Made by a program: the position numbers and the translations under genes
Source: Mycobacterium interjectum
GTDB taxonomy: Bacteria > Actinomycetota > Actinomycetes > Mycobacteriales > Mycobacteriaceae
Assembly: GCF_900078675.2 (NCBI RefSeq)
Contig: NZ_LT546237.1
Location: 3,099,339-3,148,031, forward strand
Reading direction: 5' to 3'
DNA length: 48,693 bases
Part shown: positions 20,785 to 30,186 of the stretch, piece after piece
Numbering within the stretch: the stretch's first letter is position 1
Layout of the letters: every line of letters starts with the position of its first letter
Notes under the pieces: model-generated
Databases searched by the model: none
The model's input: only the letters and a program-made list of their open reading frames with translations
Told to the model about the DNA's origin: nothing

Positions 20785-21834
20785 CTATTTCCGCCCTTTG
20801 CGCCGCTTGGAGCCCCCGCCGGACGCCTTGGAGCCGGCGTCGTCGGCGGCCGGCTCGCCGACGACCGTCTCTTCGAGGGCCGATTCGGCGAGCGGCCAGT
20901 GCGCGCGCCACTCCTCCTCGGTGACCTCGCCCAGCGGCGCGACGTCGAGTTCGACCGGAACGTTGTCGCCGCGGCGCGCGGCCGCGATCGCTGTCTCCAC
21001 GCTGCGGACCGTGTCAACGAACTCCAAAACCGCGGCGCGAAGCGCGCTTTCCGCATCGAAGTCGGCGGCCACCGAAACGGAGGTCATCTCGGCGGGGATC
21101 AGGTCGGCGGGTAACCCCGCCTTCTCGGCGCGCTGAATCACCTTCTGCGCCAAAGCCAGTGCCGGTTGACCGGTGTGCACGTCGTCCATCACCGAGTTTC
21201 GCGCCTTTGCCGCCCTTTCTGAGGCCTTGGCCTCCTCCCATTGAGCCAACTGCTCCTCGAGTGAAATCGATTGCCCCGCAAGCACTCCTGGTACCCGATT
21301 GCCCAGTTTACGCATCAACGCGGCCGCGACGTCGTCGATGGTGAACGCCGACTGCGGCGCGTCCTCGGCGATGCGGGCGTGGAAGAGGACCTGTAGCAAC
21401 ACATCTCCGAGTTCCTCGCGCAGCTGATCGGCGTTGCCGCTGCGCACCGCGTCCAGCAGCTCGTAGGTCTCCTCGAGCAGAAACCTGCGCAACGAATCGT
21501 GGGTCTGTTCGCTCTCCCACGGTCCCGCGGTGCGCAACTTGTCCATCAACGCCACGGCGTCGACCAGTCGCTCGCCGCGCGGCCTGTCCGGCGCCGAGAT
21601 CAGCCGCGCCCCGGCCGCCAATCGGGCGGCCACGGCCGGGTGGTCCGGATCGGAGGACAGCAGCACCGGCGCTGGAGCGTTGGGGTCCCCGGAGTGCACC
21701 GGTCGCGCGGCGGGCAGCGACCAGGGCACCGCGACGGGCATCTCCTCGGTGTATTGCACTTCGCCGGCGAGGTGCTCGATGGCCTCGACCGGCACCAGCG
21801 ACGGGCGGCGGGGGTCGAACAAGACGACGATCAT
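20785..21834 (-). CDS. mazG: MazG, nucleoside triphosphate pyrophosphohydrolase
   Basis: 349 aa from ATG 21834, which overlaps the mfd stop (ATGA); longer frames upstream are shadow. The catalytic helix pair carries EETYE (121-125) and EELGD (140-144), the metal-binding acidic cluster that hydrolyses NTPs, including oxidised ones, to NMP and pyrophosphate. The N-terminal 90 residues are an extension typical of mycobacterial MazG. A Lys/Arg/Gly-rich tail ends the protein. Coupling to mfd suggests a joint role in protecting DNA. Confidence 0.93.
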   Translation of the reverse strand: MIVVLFDPRRPSLVPVEAIEHLAGEVQYTEEMPVAVPWSLPAARPVHSGDPNAPAPVLLSSDPDHPAVAARLAAGARLISAPDRPRGERLVDAVALMDKLRTAGPWESEQTHDSLRRFLLEETYELLDAVRSGNADQLREELGDVLLQVLFHARIAEDAPQSAFTIDDVAAALMRKLGNRVPGVLAGQSISLEEQLAQWEEAKASERAAKARNSVMDDVHTGQPALALAQKVIQRAEKAGLPADLIPAEMTSVSVAADFDAESALRAAVLEFVDTVRSVETAIAAARRGDNVPVELDVAPLGEVTEEEWRAHWPLAESALEETVVGEPAADDAGSKASGGGSKRRKGRK

Positions 21835-24800
21835 GCGCGCCGCTCCTCCCCGCTCGTGGGTGCTGGTGACCCCGTTATACCAATCTCTATCTGTGGTTTT
21901 CCCTGCAGTGCCGTGACGAGGTTGGCCACCATCTGCAGCAATTCGACGTCGCGCAGGCGCGGCGCCCCGACCCCGCCGGCCCGCGGAATGGGCACCTGAA
22001 CCGTGGACGTCGTGGCGCGGTAGTGCGCCGCCGGGTACATCCGCTTGAGCCGCACCTGGGCCGAATCCAGCAGCGTCACCGGCGACAGCCGCACGGTCGC
22101 CGCCGACGGGGCCGAGACCTCGGTGATGCCCGCGTCGCGGCACAACAGCCGCAGCCGCGCGACGGCCACCAGCCGCTCGGCGGGCTCGGGCAGCGCGCCG
22201 TAGCGGTCGATCAGCTCCTCAACAACGGCGCCGACGGCGGCATCGTCGGAGGCCGCGGCCAGCCGCCGGTAGCCCTCCAACCGGAGCCGGTCGCTGGCGA
22301 TGTAGTCCGGCGGCAGGTGCGCGTCCACCGGCAGGTCGATCCGCACATCCTTGGGCTCCTCGGGCGTGGTGACCGTTTGGCCGTCGGCGGCCGCCCGGTA
22401 CGCCTCCACGGCCTCGCCCACCAGCCGCACGTACAGGTCGAAGCCGACCCCGGCGACGTGCCCGGACTGCTCGACGCCCAGCACGTTGCCGGCGCCGCGG
22501 ATCTCCAGGTCCTTGAGCGCGACGGCCATGCCGGCGCCCAACTCGTTGTTCTGCGCGATGGTCGCCAGCCGGTCGTAGGCCGTCTCGGTCAGCGGCGCGT
22601 GTTGCGGATACAGGAAGTAGGCGTAGCCGCGCTCGCGGCTGCGGCCGACCCGGCCGCGCAGCTGGTGCAGCTGCGACAACCCGAAGGTGTCGGCGCGCTC
22701 GACGATCAGCGTGTTGGCGTTGGAGATGTCCAGGCCGGTCTCCACGATCGTGGTGCAGACCAGGATGTCGTACTCGCGGTTCCAGAAGCCCTGCACGGTG
22801 CGTTCGAGCCGCTCCTCGGGCATCTGCCCGTGCGCGACGACGACACGCGCCTCGGGCACCAGCTCGCGGACCCGGGCGGCGGCCCGGTCGATGGAGCTCA
22901 CCCGGTTGTGCACGTAGAACGCCTGGCCGTCGCGCAGCAGCTCGCGCCGCAACGCGGCCGCGACCTGCTTCTCGTCGTGCGGGCCGACGTACGTCAGCAC
23001 GGGATACCGCTCCTCGGGCGGGGTGAGGATCGTCGACATCTCGCGGATGCCGGCCAGGCTCATCTCCAGCGTGCGGGGGATCGGGGTGGCGCTCATGGTG
23101 AGCACGTCGACGTGGGTGCGCAGCGACTTGATGTGCTCCTTGTGCTCGACGCCGAACCGCTGCTCCTCGTCGACGACGACCAGCCCCAGATCCTTCCAGC
23201 GCACCCCGGTCTGCAGCAGCCGATGGGTGCCGATCACGATGTCGACCGTGCCGTCGGCCAGGCCGTCGATCACGGCGCGGGACTCGGCGGTGTCGGTGAA
23301 CCGGGACAGCCCCTTGACGGTCACCGGGAAGTCGGCCATCCGCTCGCTGAACGTCTGCAGGTGCTGGTCGGCCAGCAGCGTGGTGGGCACCAGCACGGCG
23401 ACCTGTTTGCCGTCCTGGACGGCCTTGAACGCCGCCCGCACGGCGATCTCGGTCTTGCCATAGCCGACGTCGCCGCAGATCACCCGGTCCATCGGGACCG
23501 GCTTTTCCATGTCGGCCTTGACCTCGGTGATCGCGGTGAGCTGGTCGACGGTCTCGGTGAACCCGAACGCGTCCTCCATCTCGGCCTGCCACGGGGTGTC
23601 CGGCCCGAACGCGTGCCCGGGGCTGGCCTGCCGCTTGGCGTACAGCGACACCAGCTCGCCGGCGATCTCGCGCACGGCCCGGCGCGCTTTGGTCTTGGTG
23701 TTGGCCCAGTCGCTGCCGCCGAGCCTGCTCAGCGCCGGCGCCTGCCCGCCGACGTAGCGCGACAGCTGGTCCAGCGAATCCATCGGCACGTACAGCTTGT
23801 CGGAACCCCCGCCCCGCTTGCTCGAGGCGTATTCGAGAACCAGGTACTCCCGGCGCGCGCCGCCGACGGTCCGCTCGACCATCTCCACGAACCGCCCGAT
23901 GCCGTGCTGGTCGTGCACCACCAGGTCGCCGGCCGTGAGCGCGAGCGGGTCGACGGTGTTGCGCCGCCTGGCGGCCAGCCGCTTTCCCTCGACGGCCGTC
24001 GCCCGGTTGCCGGTCAGATCCGTCTCGGTGATGACCACCAGGTTGGCGGGCTCGCCCGGGATGATCAGGCCGTCGTGCAGCGGGCCCTTGAGCACGCCGA
24101 CCACCCCGGGTTTCGGAGCGGCGCCCGGTTCCAGCATGGCGGCGGGGGTTTCGGACTCGGCGAGCCGCTCGACCACCCGGTGCGCGGTCCCGGTGCCGGG
24201 CGCGACAACCACGGCGTGCCCGCCCGTGGCCACGTGGGCGCGCAGCATCGCGAAGATGCCGTCGATGTCGTGCTGGTGCCCGCGGGCCGACGGCGCCGCC
24301 CGAACTTCCAGCTCCACCGCCGACTCGTCGGAGAGCTGGCTCAGCGTCCACCACCGGTGACCGGCGCGGGCCGCCGCGGCCCGCACATCGTCCAGTTCGG
24401 CAAAGCCGGATCCGCCGAACTGGGCCACGTCGACGGGCGCGTCGGTGCCCAGCGCCGCGACCGACCACGACGCCTCGAGGAATTCGCTGCCGGTCTTGAT
24501 CAGGTCGGCCGCGCGGCTGCGCACCTTCTCCGGGTCACACACCAAGATCGGGGTGCCGCCGGCCAGTTGGTCTGTCAGCAGCACGTGCTCGCCGGGCCGC
24601 AGTACCGGCAGCAACGCCTCCATGCCGTCGACGGCGATGCCCTCGCCCAGCTTGGCCAGCATGTCGGTGACGCTGCCGGTGATGGCGGGTTCGCCCGTGG
24701 AGTGCCGGGCGGCCAGCGCGGCGGCCCGCTCCCGCACGTCGTCGGTGAGCAGCAGTTCGCGGCAGGCCACCGCGGTGACCGCGTCGACCTCGATCTCGGG

Positions 24801-25487
24801 GATGGAGCGCTGATCGGCGACGGAGAACATCCGCATCTCGCTGACCTCGTCGCCCCAGAACTCGACGCGCACCGGGTGTTCGGCGGTCGGCGGGAAGACG
24901 TCGAGGATCCCGCCGCGCACGGCGAACTCACCGCGCCGGCCGACCATGTCCACCCGGGTGTAGGCCAGCTCGACCAGTCGGGCGACGACGTCGGAGAAGG
25001 CGGTCTCCCGGCCGACGCTCAGGGTGACCGGCTCCACGTCGCCCAGCCGCGGCGTCATCGGCTGCAACAGCGACCGCACCGCCGTCACCACCACTTGCAA
25101 GGGCGGGCCCAGCCGCGCTTCGTCGGGGTGAGCCAGCCGGCGCAGCACCAGCATGCGGGTGCCGACGGTGTCGATGCCGGGGGAAAGACGTTCGTGCGGC
25201 AGGGTTTCCCAGGACGGGAAGACCGTCACGGCGTCGCCGAACGCCCCGCGCAGTTCGGCGGTCAGTTCGTCGGCCTCGCGCCCGGTCGCGGTGACCACGA
25301 GCAAGGGACCCAGCCGCGCCAGCGCGCCGGCGACGAACAACCGCGCGCTGGCCGGTCCGGCCAGGTTCAATTCGGCGGGTCGGGTTGCCGCGCTGTCGAT
25401 CAGCTGCCGGAAGGTCGGCGCGGTCAGCGCCAGATCCACGAGCCCCGCGATCGGGGTTTCTGGGCGAACAGGCCCCGGTGCGGTCAT
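21831..25487 (-). CDS. mfd: Mfd, transcription-repair coupling factor
   Basis: 1218 aa. N-terminal UvrB-homology domains (to about residue 350) are followed by the RNA polymerase-interacting region (around 490-580: [21 protein letters not shown]). The helicase motor has Walker [10 protein letters not shown] near 670-680, the [10 protein letters not shown] box near 770, [10 protein letters not shown], and the RecG-like TRG region ([17 protein letters not shown]). The C-terminal UvrA-masking domain is intact. It removes stalled RNA polymerase and recruits UvrA. Confidence 0.97.
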   Translation of the reverse strand: MTAPGPVRPETPIAGLVDLALTAPTFRQLIDSAATRPAELNLAGPASARLFVAGALARLGPLLVVTATGREADELTAELRGAFGDAVTVFPSWETLPHERLSPGIDTVGTRMLVLRRLAHPDEARLGPPLQVVVTAVRSLLQPMTPRLGDVEPVTLSVGRETAFSDVVARLVELAYTRVDMVGRRGEFAVRGGILDVFPPTAEHPVRVEFWGDEVSEMRMFSVADQRSIPEIEVDAVTAVACRELLLTDDVRERAAALAARHSTGEPAITGSVTDMLAKLGEGIAVDGMEALLPVLRPGEHVLLTDQLAGGTPILVCDPEKVRSRAADLIKTGSEFLEASWSVAALGTDAPVDVAQFGGSGFAELDDVRAAAARAGHRWWTLSQLSDESAVELEVRAAPSARGHQHDIDGIFAMLRAHVATGGHAVVVAPGTGTAHRVVERLAESETPAAMLEPGAAPKPGVVGVLKGPLHDGLIIPGEPANLVVITETDLTGNRATAVEGKRLAARRRNTVDPLALTAGDLVVHDQHGIGRFVEMVERTVGGARREYLVLEYASSKRGGGSDKLYVPMDSLDQLSRYVGGQAPALSRLGGSDWANTKTKARRAVREIAGELVSLYAKRQASPGHAFGPDTPWQAEMEDAFGFTETVDQLTAITEVKADMEKPVPMDRVICGDVGYGKTEIAVRAAFKAVQDGKQVAVLVPTTLLADQHLQTFSERMADFPVTVKGLSRFTDTAESRAVIDGLADGTVDIVIGTHRLLQTGVRWKDLGLVVVDEEQRFGVEHKEHIKSLRTHVDVLTMSATPIPRTLEMSLAGIREMSTILTPPEERYPVLTYVGPHDEKQVAAALRRELLRDGQAFYVHNRVSSIDRAAARVRELVPEARVVVAHGQMPEERLERTVQGFWNREYDILVCTTIVETGLDISNANTLIVERADTFGLSQLHQLRGRVGRSRERGYAYFLYPQHAPLTETAYDRLATIAQNNELGAGMAVALKDLEIRGAGNVLGVEQSGHVAGVGFDLYVRLVGEAVEAYRAAADGQTVTTPEEPKDVRIDLPVDAHLPPDYIASDRLRLEGYRRLAAASDDAAVGAVVEELIDRYGALPEPAERLVAVARLRLLCRDAGITEVSAPSAATVRLSPVTLLDSAQVRLKRMYPAAHYRATTSTVQVPIPRAGGVGAPRLRDVELLQMVANLVTALQGKPQIEIGITGSPAPTSGEERRA

Positions 25488-25496
25488 GATGAATCC

Positions 25497-25502
25497 ATTC
25501 TA
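25497..25502 (-). promoter_or_regulatory. mfd: Candidate mfd promoter (-10 TAGAAT), possibly leaderless
   Basis: TAGAAT on the minus strand ends nine bases before the mfd ATG at 25487, so transcription would start at or next to the start codon. No good ribosome-binding site precedes the ATG. A TTGACG lies upstream but only 14 bp from the -10, so a -35 box is uncertain. Confidence 0.4.
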
Positions 25503-25560
25503 GGGGCGCCAAAGATCGTCAATATTGAGCCCGGCGCCGTCAAGGGATCGTAAGAAAAGC

Positions 25561-25582
25561 GGCGCCCGAGCTGCGGCGGGCG
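25561..25582 (+). promoter_or_regulatory. GC-rich hairpin immediately before the LysA-like start
   Basis: GCGCCCG (25561-25567) pairs perfectly with CGGGCGC (25576-25582) around an 8-nt loop, ending 12 nt before ATG 25595. It occupies the place where a ribosome-binding site should be, and no clear Shine-Dalgarno sequence is seen. It could restrict translation or simply reflect high GC. Confidence 0.35.
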
Positions 25583-25594
25583 CACGTTTGATTC

Positions 25595-26935
25595 ATGACA
25601 CTGCTGGACATCGTGCCGTCGCTTGGTCGGGCGGCATCTCGCCGGTTCGATTCCACGATCTGGCCGGTCACGACCCGCCCCGATGAGGACGGGCAGCTCT
25701 GCGTCGGAGGCGTGCCGCTGGCCGACATCGCCGACGAATTCGACACCCCGGCCTACGTCATCGACGAGGCCGACTTCCGCCATCGCGCCCGCCGCTACCG
25801 CAAGGCGCTGCACGGTGTCGGGATCGTGTACGCCGGGAAGTCGCTGCTGACCACCGCGGTCGCGCGGTGGGCGCGCGAGGAGGGCCTCGGTGTCGCTGTC
25901 TGCTCGGGCGGTGAACTGGCCGTTGCCCTGGCCGGGGGAGTGGACCCGGCACGGATCGTCATGCACGGCAACGCGAAGTCGCCCGACGAGCTGCGCGAGG
26001 CCGCCCGGGTGGGCGTCGGGCGCGTCGTGGTCGATTCGTGCATCGAGATCGCCTACCTCGCGGGCCTCGCCTGCCGGCGCCAGCCGGTGCTCATCCGGGT
26101 GACCCCCGATATCGACATTCACGGACACCGCGCCGTCACGACCGGCATCAGCGATCAGAAGTTCGGCTTCACCCTCGCCGGTGACCGTGCCGCGGACGCG
26201 GTGAAGCGCGTGCTGTCGCACCCCATCCTCGACCTGGTGGGGCTGCACTGCCACCTCGGCTCGCAGGTCACCGACGCGGCCCTGTACGGCGAAGCGATCC
26301 GCCGGATGATCGCGGCCATGGCCGACATCCGCGCCCACCACGGCGTCATCCTCACCGAGCTCAACATCGGCGGTGGGCACGCCATCCCCTACCTTCCCGG
26401 CGATCGCGAGCTCGACCTCGGCGAGCTGGCCCGCGTCATCGAGGACGCCCTGGACGAGGCCTGCGCGGCCGAGCACTTCCCCCGGCCGGCCGTCGTGGTC
26501 GAACCCGGACGCGCCATCTGTGGCCGGGCCGGTCTGACGCTGTATCGGGTGTGTTCGGTGAAGACGCAGCCGGGCGGCCGCACCTTCGTCGCCGTCGACG
26601 GCGGAATGAGCGACAACCCGCGGGTGTCGTTGTCCGGCGCGCACTACACCGTCACGCTGGCGAACCGGCACCCGCGGGGAGCCAGACAGCGCGTCACCGT
26701 GGCCGGCCGGCACTGCGAGGCCGGCGACGAGATCGTCCGCGACATCGAGCTGCCGGCGGACCTTCGCCCCGGCGACCTGCTGGCCGTGGCCTGCACCGGC
26801 GCCTACCACCACAGCATGGCGTCGAACTACAACATGGTCGGCCGTCCGCCGCTGGTGGCGGTCAAGGGCGGCCGGGCCCGCGCCCTGATGCGCCGCGAGA
26901 CGATCGCGGATCTGCTCTCCCGTGACTGCGGCTAG
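25595..26935 (+). CDS. LysA-like PLP-dependent diaminopimelate decarboxylase (paralog)
   Basis: 446 aa, fold-type III decarboxylase. The PLP-binding Lys82 is in VYAGKSLL, with HGNAKSP, GLHCHLGSQ (217-225), the GGG loop in LNIGGGH and EPGRAI (303-308). The partner active-site Cys374 is in GRHCEAGD and CTGAYHHSMASNYN closes the site. The reaction would be meso-diaminopimelate to lysine, but the housekeeping mycobacterial lysA normally lies beside argS/hom, so this is probably a second copy, perhaps with another amino acid as substrate. It is the first gene of the accessory block and divergent from mfd. Confidence 0.87.
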   Translation: MTLLDIVPSLGRAASRRFDSTIWPVTTRPDEDGQLCVGGVPLADIADEFDTPAYVIDEADFRHRARRYRKALHGVGIVYAGKSLLTTAVARWAREEGLGVAVCSGGELAVALAGGVDPARIVMHGNAKSPDELREAARVGVGRVVVDSCIEIAYLAGLACRRQPVLIRVTPDIDIHGHRAVTTGISDQKFGFTLAGDRAADAVKRVLSHPILDLVGLHCHLGSQVTDAALYGEAIRRMIAAMADIRAHHGVILTELNIGGGHAIPYLPGDRELDLGELARVIEDALDEACAAEHFPRPAVVVEPGRAICGRAGLTLYRVCSVKTQPGGRTFVAVDGGMSDNPRVSLSGAHYTVTLANRHPRGARQRVTVAGRHCEAGDEIVRDIELPADLRPGDLLAVACTGAYHHSMASNYNMVGRPPLVAVKGGRARALMRRETIADLLSRDCG

Positions 26936-27009
26936 TGGTGAGTGCAAGCGCCGCGTAGCGGGGCGCAGCAGCTCACCACCATCGAGCTAGTGGTGAGTGC
27001 AAACGCCGC
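26931..27009. repeat. Nested palindrome with a 24-bp tandem partial copy
   Basis: Outer arms GTGGTGAG (26935-26942) and CTCACCAC (26972-26979) enclose an inner stem GCGCC (26948-26952) / GGCGC (26962-26966). The left half is repeated 55 bp further on with one difference (26931-26954 and 26986-27009). A third GCTAGTGGT begins at 27008. It fills the gap between the convergent LysA-like and DUF1214 genes and overlaps the LysA-like stop codon. Confidence 0.65.
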
Positions 27010-27015
27010 TAGTGG

Positions 27016-28176
27016 TCACGGCACGTCGCGCTCGGCGAAATGGCGCTGCCGCGCCGACAACGCCGCCGCCCGCTGGTAGGCGGTGACGCGCCGCAAGGGG
27101 TCGAAGTACTCGTCGACGTCGTCGATGTCGATCACCGTGGCGGTCGGCGTCGCGGGCTGCTCGGCCGCGGTGGCCCGCCAGGTCACGACCCCACTTCGAT
27201 ACCCGCGGGCGTCGAGCCAGTTTTCGACGCCGACGTCCTGGGCCGCCACCAGCACCCGCACGCGATTGCCGTCGGTGTGCGACTGGGCCCGGTTCAGGCT
27301 CGTCTGGCGGGTCGCGATGTCGATCATCTCGCTCCACCGGTTGGTCAGGCAGATGCCGACATATGGGCTGCCGGCGGGGATTTCGTAGTCGATCACCAAG
27401 GCCTGGCCATCCTCCAGTTCCCAGGAGATGGGCACGAACCACGCTCCGGCCATGGCCGACGGTGGTTGCATCGGCGGGATGGCGACGTTCTTCGGCAAGG
27501 CTCCGAAGACGCGCGCGGGAATGTCGTTGACCCACATGGTGAAAAGGTCGCGCGACGCGGCCAACTGCGCATCGAACGCGGCGACGGCGTGCGCCAGCGA
27601 CGGCGGCTCCGCCGGTGGTCGCGGATTGAGGCATTCGATGCGGATGCTGCCTTTCGACTGCCGTTGCCAGTCGCCGTAGGTTTGATAGCAGCAGAACGAC
27701 TCGGCCCCGGGGGGAAGCTCAAACCAGTTGGCATCTCCTATCTTCTCGCGGCTGAAGTAGATCTCGAAGGAGCCGTCCGGCGCGACGTCGAGGTCCTCGG
27801 ACTGCGTCTTGACCGCCCGGGCCTGGTCATCCTTGCCGGCGTAGACGCCGAAGGTGGTCTGTGCAACCGAGCCCAATTGGCCGTACACCCGGTAGTCGTG
27901 CGCATCGTCGATGCGCGCCGACAGGTACAGGGTGTCGGGGTTGGAATGCCCCCAGTTCCAGGGCGCGTACTGGGCATTGATCAGCGTTGGTCGCACCGGG
28001 TCGCTGCGCAGCTGCAGCCCCAGGTACTGAATGTGGCCGACCAGGCGCCCGAGAAGCGCAGTGGCAGAACCCTCGTCGAGGTCGCCCTGCGCCAGCGCGA
28101 CGGCGAGCAGGTCGTCGTGCAGATCGCCGAACCGCCGCCATGCCGCCCGCACGGCGTCGTTCAATTCTTCGGTCAT
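27016..28176 (-). CDS. DUF1214 domain protein
   Basis: 386 aa from ATG 28176 (MTEELNDAVRAAWRRFGDLH), overlapping the sulfotransferase stop by ATGA. The N-terminal part has PTLINAQYAPWNWGHSNPDTLYLSARID. The C-terminal part has the DUF1214-type strand pattern PYVGICLTNRWSEMID and NWLDARGYRSGVVTWRA. No catalytic motif is known to me and there is no signal peptide. Coupling to the sulfotransferase suggests action on the same substrate. Confidence 0.8.
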   Translation of the reverse strand: MTEELNDAVRAAWRRFGDLHDDLLAVALAQGDLDEGSATALLGRLVGHIQYLGLQLRSDPVRPTLINAQYAPWNWGHSNPDTLYLSARIDDAHDYRVYGQLGSVAQTTFGVYAGKDDQARAVKTQSEDLDVAPDGSFEIYFSREKIGDANWFELPPGAESFCCYQTYGDWQRQSKGSIRIECLNPRPPAEPPSLAHAVAAFDAQLAASRDLFTMWVNDIPARVFGALPKNVAIPPMQPPSAMAGAWFVPISWELEDGQALVIDYEIPAGSPYVGICLTNRWSEMIDIATRQTSLNRAQSHTDGNRVRVLVAAQDVGVENWLDARGYRSGVVTWRATAAEQPATPTATVIDIDDVDEYFDPLRRVTAYQRAAALSARQRHFAERDVP

Positions 28177-29426
28177 CGCTTGTCCTCGATTCCGTAGAAG
28201 TCGCGGTAGTACTGGAGTTCGGGCCACATCGTGGCGATGTCGAGTCCGTAATCCTCGGCACGGTAGATGTTGGGCTTGCGGGTGGCCATGCCACGCTCGG
28301 CCATGAACCTGCTCATCTTCCGATGCACCTCGGCGGTGAGTTCCATGCCGAAGTGGTCGTAGACCTCCTTGACGCACGCCATTGGGTCGCGAACCATCCG
28401 ATCCATCGGAAAGTCGATGAATTGCGCTGAGCGGTCCGCGAATTGGCGCCGCAGTTCGACGTTGCGGGCGAGCATGCTCCCGGTGCGCCAGCTCATGTAG
28501 CGGCCGTGGTCATGCCAGTCGACGCCGTCGGTCACCATCGCGAAGACGGTGCCGGACAGCTTGCAGCTGGACGCGATGACTTCGGTGGGTTCTCGGTAGG
28601 TGGTGACGAAGCGGGCGTCGGGGAAGACGTCGAGGATCTTGTCGATGTTGGCCATGTGCGGTGGCGTCTTGAGTAGCCAGCTCTCCCGGGGACGCAGTCC
28701 CCCGCTCTGCATGTACTGCAGGAGCAGCTTCTCCTCCTGGTAGACCCAGGTGCGGTCCTGGTCGGCCAGCCACCGGTCGTAGCCCTGGCAGTTGAACATG
28801 ACGAGGAACGTCTCGCTGTGAAAGGCGTAGGCGTGCAACAGCGCGCATTCCTGGGCCTCCCACGCGCCGAGCGGGTGGGCCGCGTCCAGATCGGGGGCCA
28901 GCGCCAGGGTGCGCCGGATCTGCTTCTCACTGCGGTCGATGCGCGGGTCGGTGCGCATCGTGGCGGGATCCAGCGGTGGGTGCAGCTCGTCGCACTCCCA
29001 GGTGAGGGGGAAGCGAAACCGATCGTCCTGGCTCAGCAGGTGATGGGTGATCGTGGTGCCGGTGCGGGGCGCGCCAACCAGGAAGACCGGCTTGGCGATG
29101 ACCTCCTCCCGGATCGAGGGATTCCTGCGGACGTGGTCCATGACCAGCAACCGCTGGCGCAACAGGTTCGTGATGTGCGTCGTGGCCAGGATCCGGCCGA
29201 AGCCGTTGAGCTTGTCCTCGCTGTTGATCGACTCGATGAGCCGGTCCAGGCCCGCTTCGAAGCGGGGGTCGCCGAAGTCGGTCAGCCCGCCGGCGCGCCG
29301 GCTGGCCCGGTCCATGAGCGCGTACTTGCGCAGCGGCAGGGGATGAGCGCCCAGCAGCCGCGCGGCGCGGTAGCCGCCGTTGAGGATCCGAAACGGTAGC
29401 GGTCTGGGTGGGGTTTCGATGGCCAT
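28173..29426 (-). CDS. Sulfotransferase family protein
   Basis: 417 aa. The 5'-phosphosulfate-binding loop is VGAPRTGTT (117-125). The 3'-phosphate site lies in FVTTYREPTEVIASSCKL, and LLKTPPHMANID is the strand before it. Members of this actinobacterial family transfer sulfate from PAPS to lipids, sterols or sugars; the acceptor is unknown. GAGGAA nine nucleotides upstream supports ATG 29426. It is first in a two-gene unit with the DUF1214 gene and divergent from the TetR gene at 29581, with shared inverted repeats between them. Confidence 0.9.
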   Translation of the reverse strand: MAIETPPRPLPFRILNGGYRAARLLGAHPLPLRKYALMDRASRRAGGLTDFGDPRFEAGLDRLIESINSEDKLNGFGRILATTHITNLLRQRLLVMDHVRRNPSIREEVIAKPVFLVGAPRTGTTITHHLLSQDDRFRFPLTWECDELHPPLDPATMRTDPRIDRSEKQIRRTLALAPDLDAAHPLGAWEAQECALLHAYAFHSETFLVMFNCQGYDRWLADQDRTWVYQEEKLLLQYMQSGGLRPRESWLLKTPPHMANIDKILDVFPDARFVTTYREPTEVIASSCKLSGTVFAMVTDGVDWHDHGRYMSWRTGSMLARNVELRRQFADRSAQFIDFPMDRMVRDPMACVKEVYDHFGMELTAEVHRKMSRFMAERGMATRKPNIYRAEDYGLDIATMWPELQYYRDFYGIEDKR

Positions 29427-29472
29427 GACGGGCGTTCCTCATCGTTGAGTGGACACGCGTTATCCGGTCGCT

Positions 29473-29527
29473 TCGGTCTAAACCGATTGATGCGCAGCAT
29501 TATTCGCGACCCGTTCCGATTGATCGG
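29473..29527. promoter_or_regulatory. Inverted repeats in the sulfotransferase/TetR divergent promoter
   Basis: Two small palindromes, TCGGT-CTAA-ACCGA (29473-29486) and CCGAT-TG-ATCGG (29516-29527), share the direct repeat CCGATTGAT (29483-29491 and 29516-29524). They lie between divergent starts at 29426 and 29581 and are candidate regulator sites. Confidence 0.4.
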
Positions 29528-29562
29528 TGTTCAGGCGGACCGTTGTGCCCGGCTCCGCAAAA

Positions 29563-29583
29563 CATTACGATCTGAACGTAATG
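29563..29583. promoter_or_regulatory. Candidate TetR autoregulatory operator over the start codon
   Basis: CATTACG (29563-29569) and CGTAATG (29577-29583) form a perfect 7-bp inverted repeat with a 7-nt spacer. The right arm contains the ATG of the TetR gene, so a bound dimer would block transcription of its own gene. Confidence 0.55.
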
Positions 29584-30186
29584 AAATCAACACCTTTCGA
29601 GCGCCGGCGTCGCGACACGAAGTCCCAGGGGCGGCCCCGCGATGCGCGCATCGACGACGCGGTGCTGCAAGCCACCAACGAACTGCTCGAAGAGATCGGC
29701 TATGCGCGGCTGAGCATTCCGTTGGTGGCGGCCCGTGCCGGCGCCACGCCGCCGGCGGTGTACCGGCGTTTCCCCACCAAGATCGAACTCGTCTTCGCGG
29801 CGGTGTTTCCCCCGACGCCACAAGAGGAGTTGCCGTTGACCGGTGACCTGCGGACGGTCGTGCGCAGCCTGCTCGAGGGATCGATCCAGCTGTTCAGCCG
29901 GCCGGCGGTGCACAGCGCGGTGTCGGGCCTGACGGCCGAACTGCCGTCTGAGCCCGGGCTGTCGGCGCGGCTGCTGGATCGGCTGCAGGGCGGCACCTAC
30001 GAGCGCCTGCAGCACTACCTCGACGACGCGGCCGCCGACGGGTCGGCGGCCGGCGGCATCGACGCGCGCCTGCTGATGGACATGATCGGCGGCACGGTCA
30101 TGATGTCGATGGCCACCGAGCGCACGCTCGACGACGCCTGGCTCGAACACAACACCACGCTGATCGTCCGGGGGCTCACCCGGTGA
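29581..30186 (+). CDS. TetR family transcriptional regulator
   Basis: 201 aa from ATG 29581. A basic tail (MKSTPFERRRRDTKSQGRPR) precedes the helix-turn-helix (about residues 20-66: RLSIPLVAARAGATPPAVYRRFPTK). The C-terminal ligand and dimer domain is variable. Its stop overlaps the GTG of the following LLM gene (GTGA, 30183-30186), so it probably regulates that operon and itself through the palindrome at its start, and perhaps the divergent sulfotransferase. Confidence 0.87.
   Translation: MKSTPFERRRRDTKSQGRPRDARIDDAVLQATNELLEEIGYARLSIPLVAARAGATPPAVYRRFPTKIELVFAAVFPPTPQEELPLTGDLRTVVRSLLEGSIQLFSRPAVHSAVSGLTAELPSEPGLSARLLDRLQGGTYERLQHYLDDAAADGSAAGGIDARLLMDMIGGTVMMSMATERTLDDAWLEHNTTLIVRGLTR

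Noticed and set aside
22023..25553. 1176-codon plus-strand ORF opposite mfd
   Set aside because: It is the antisense shadow of mfd: His/Arg/Gly/Val-rich composition without domains, caused by high GC at third positions. The mfd frame has all helicase motifs.
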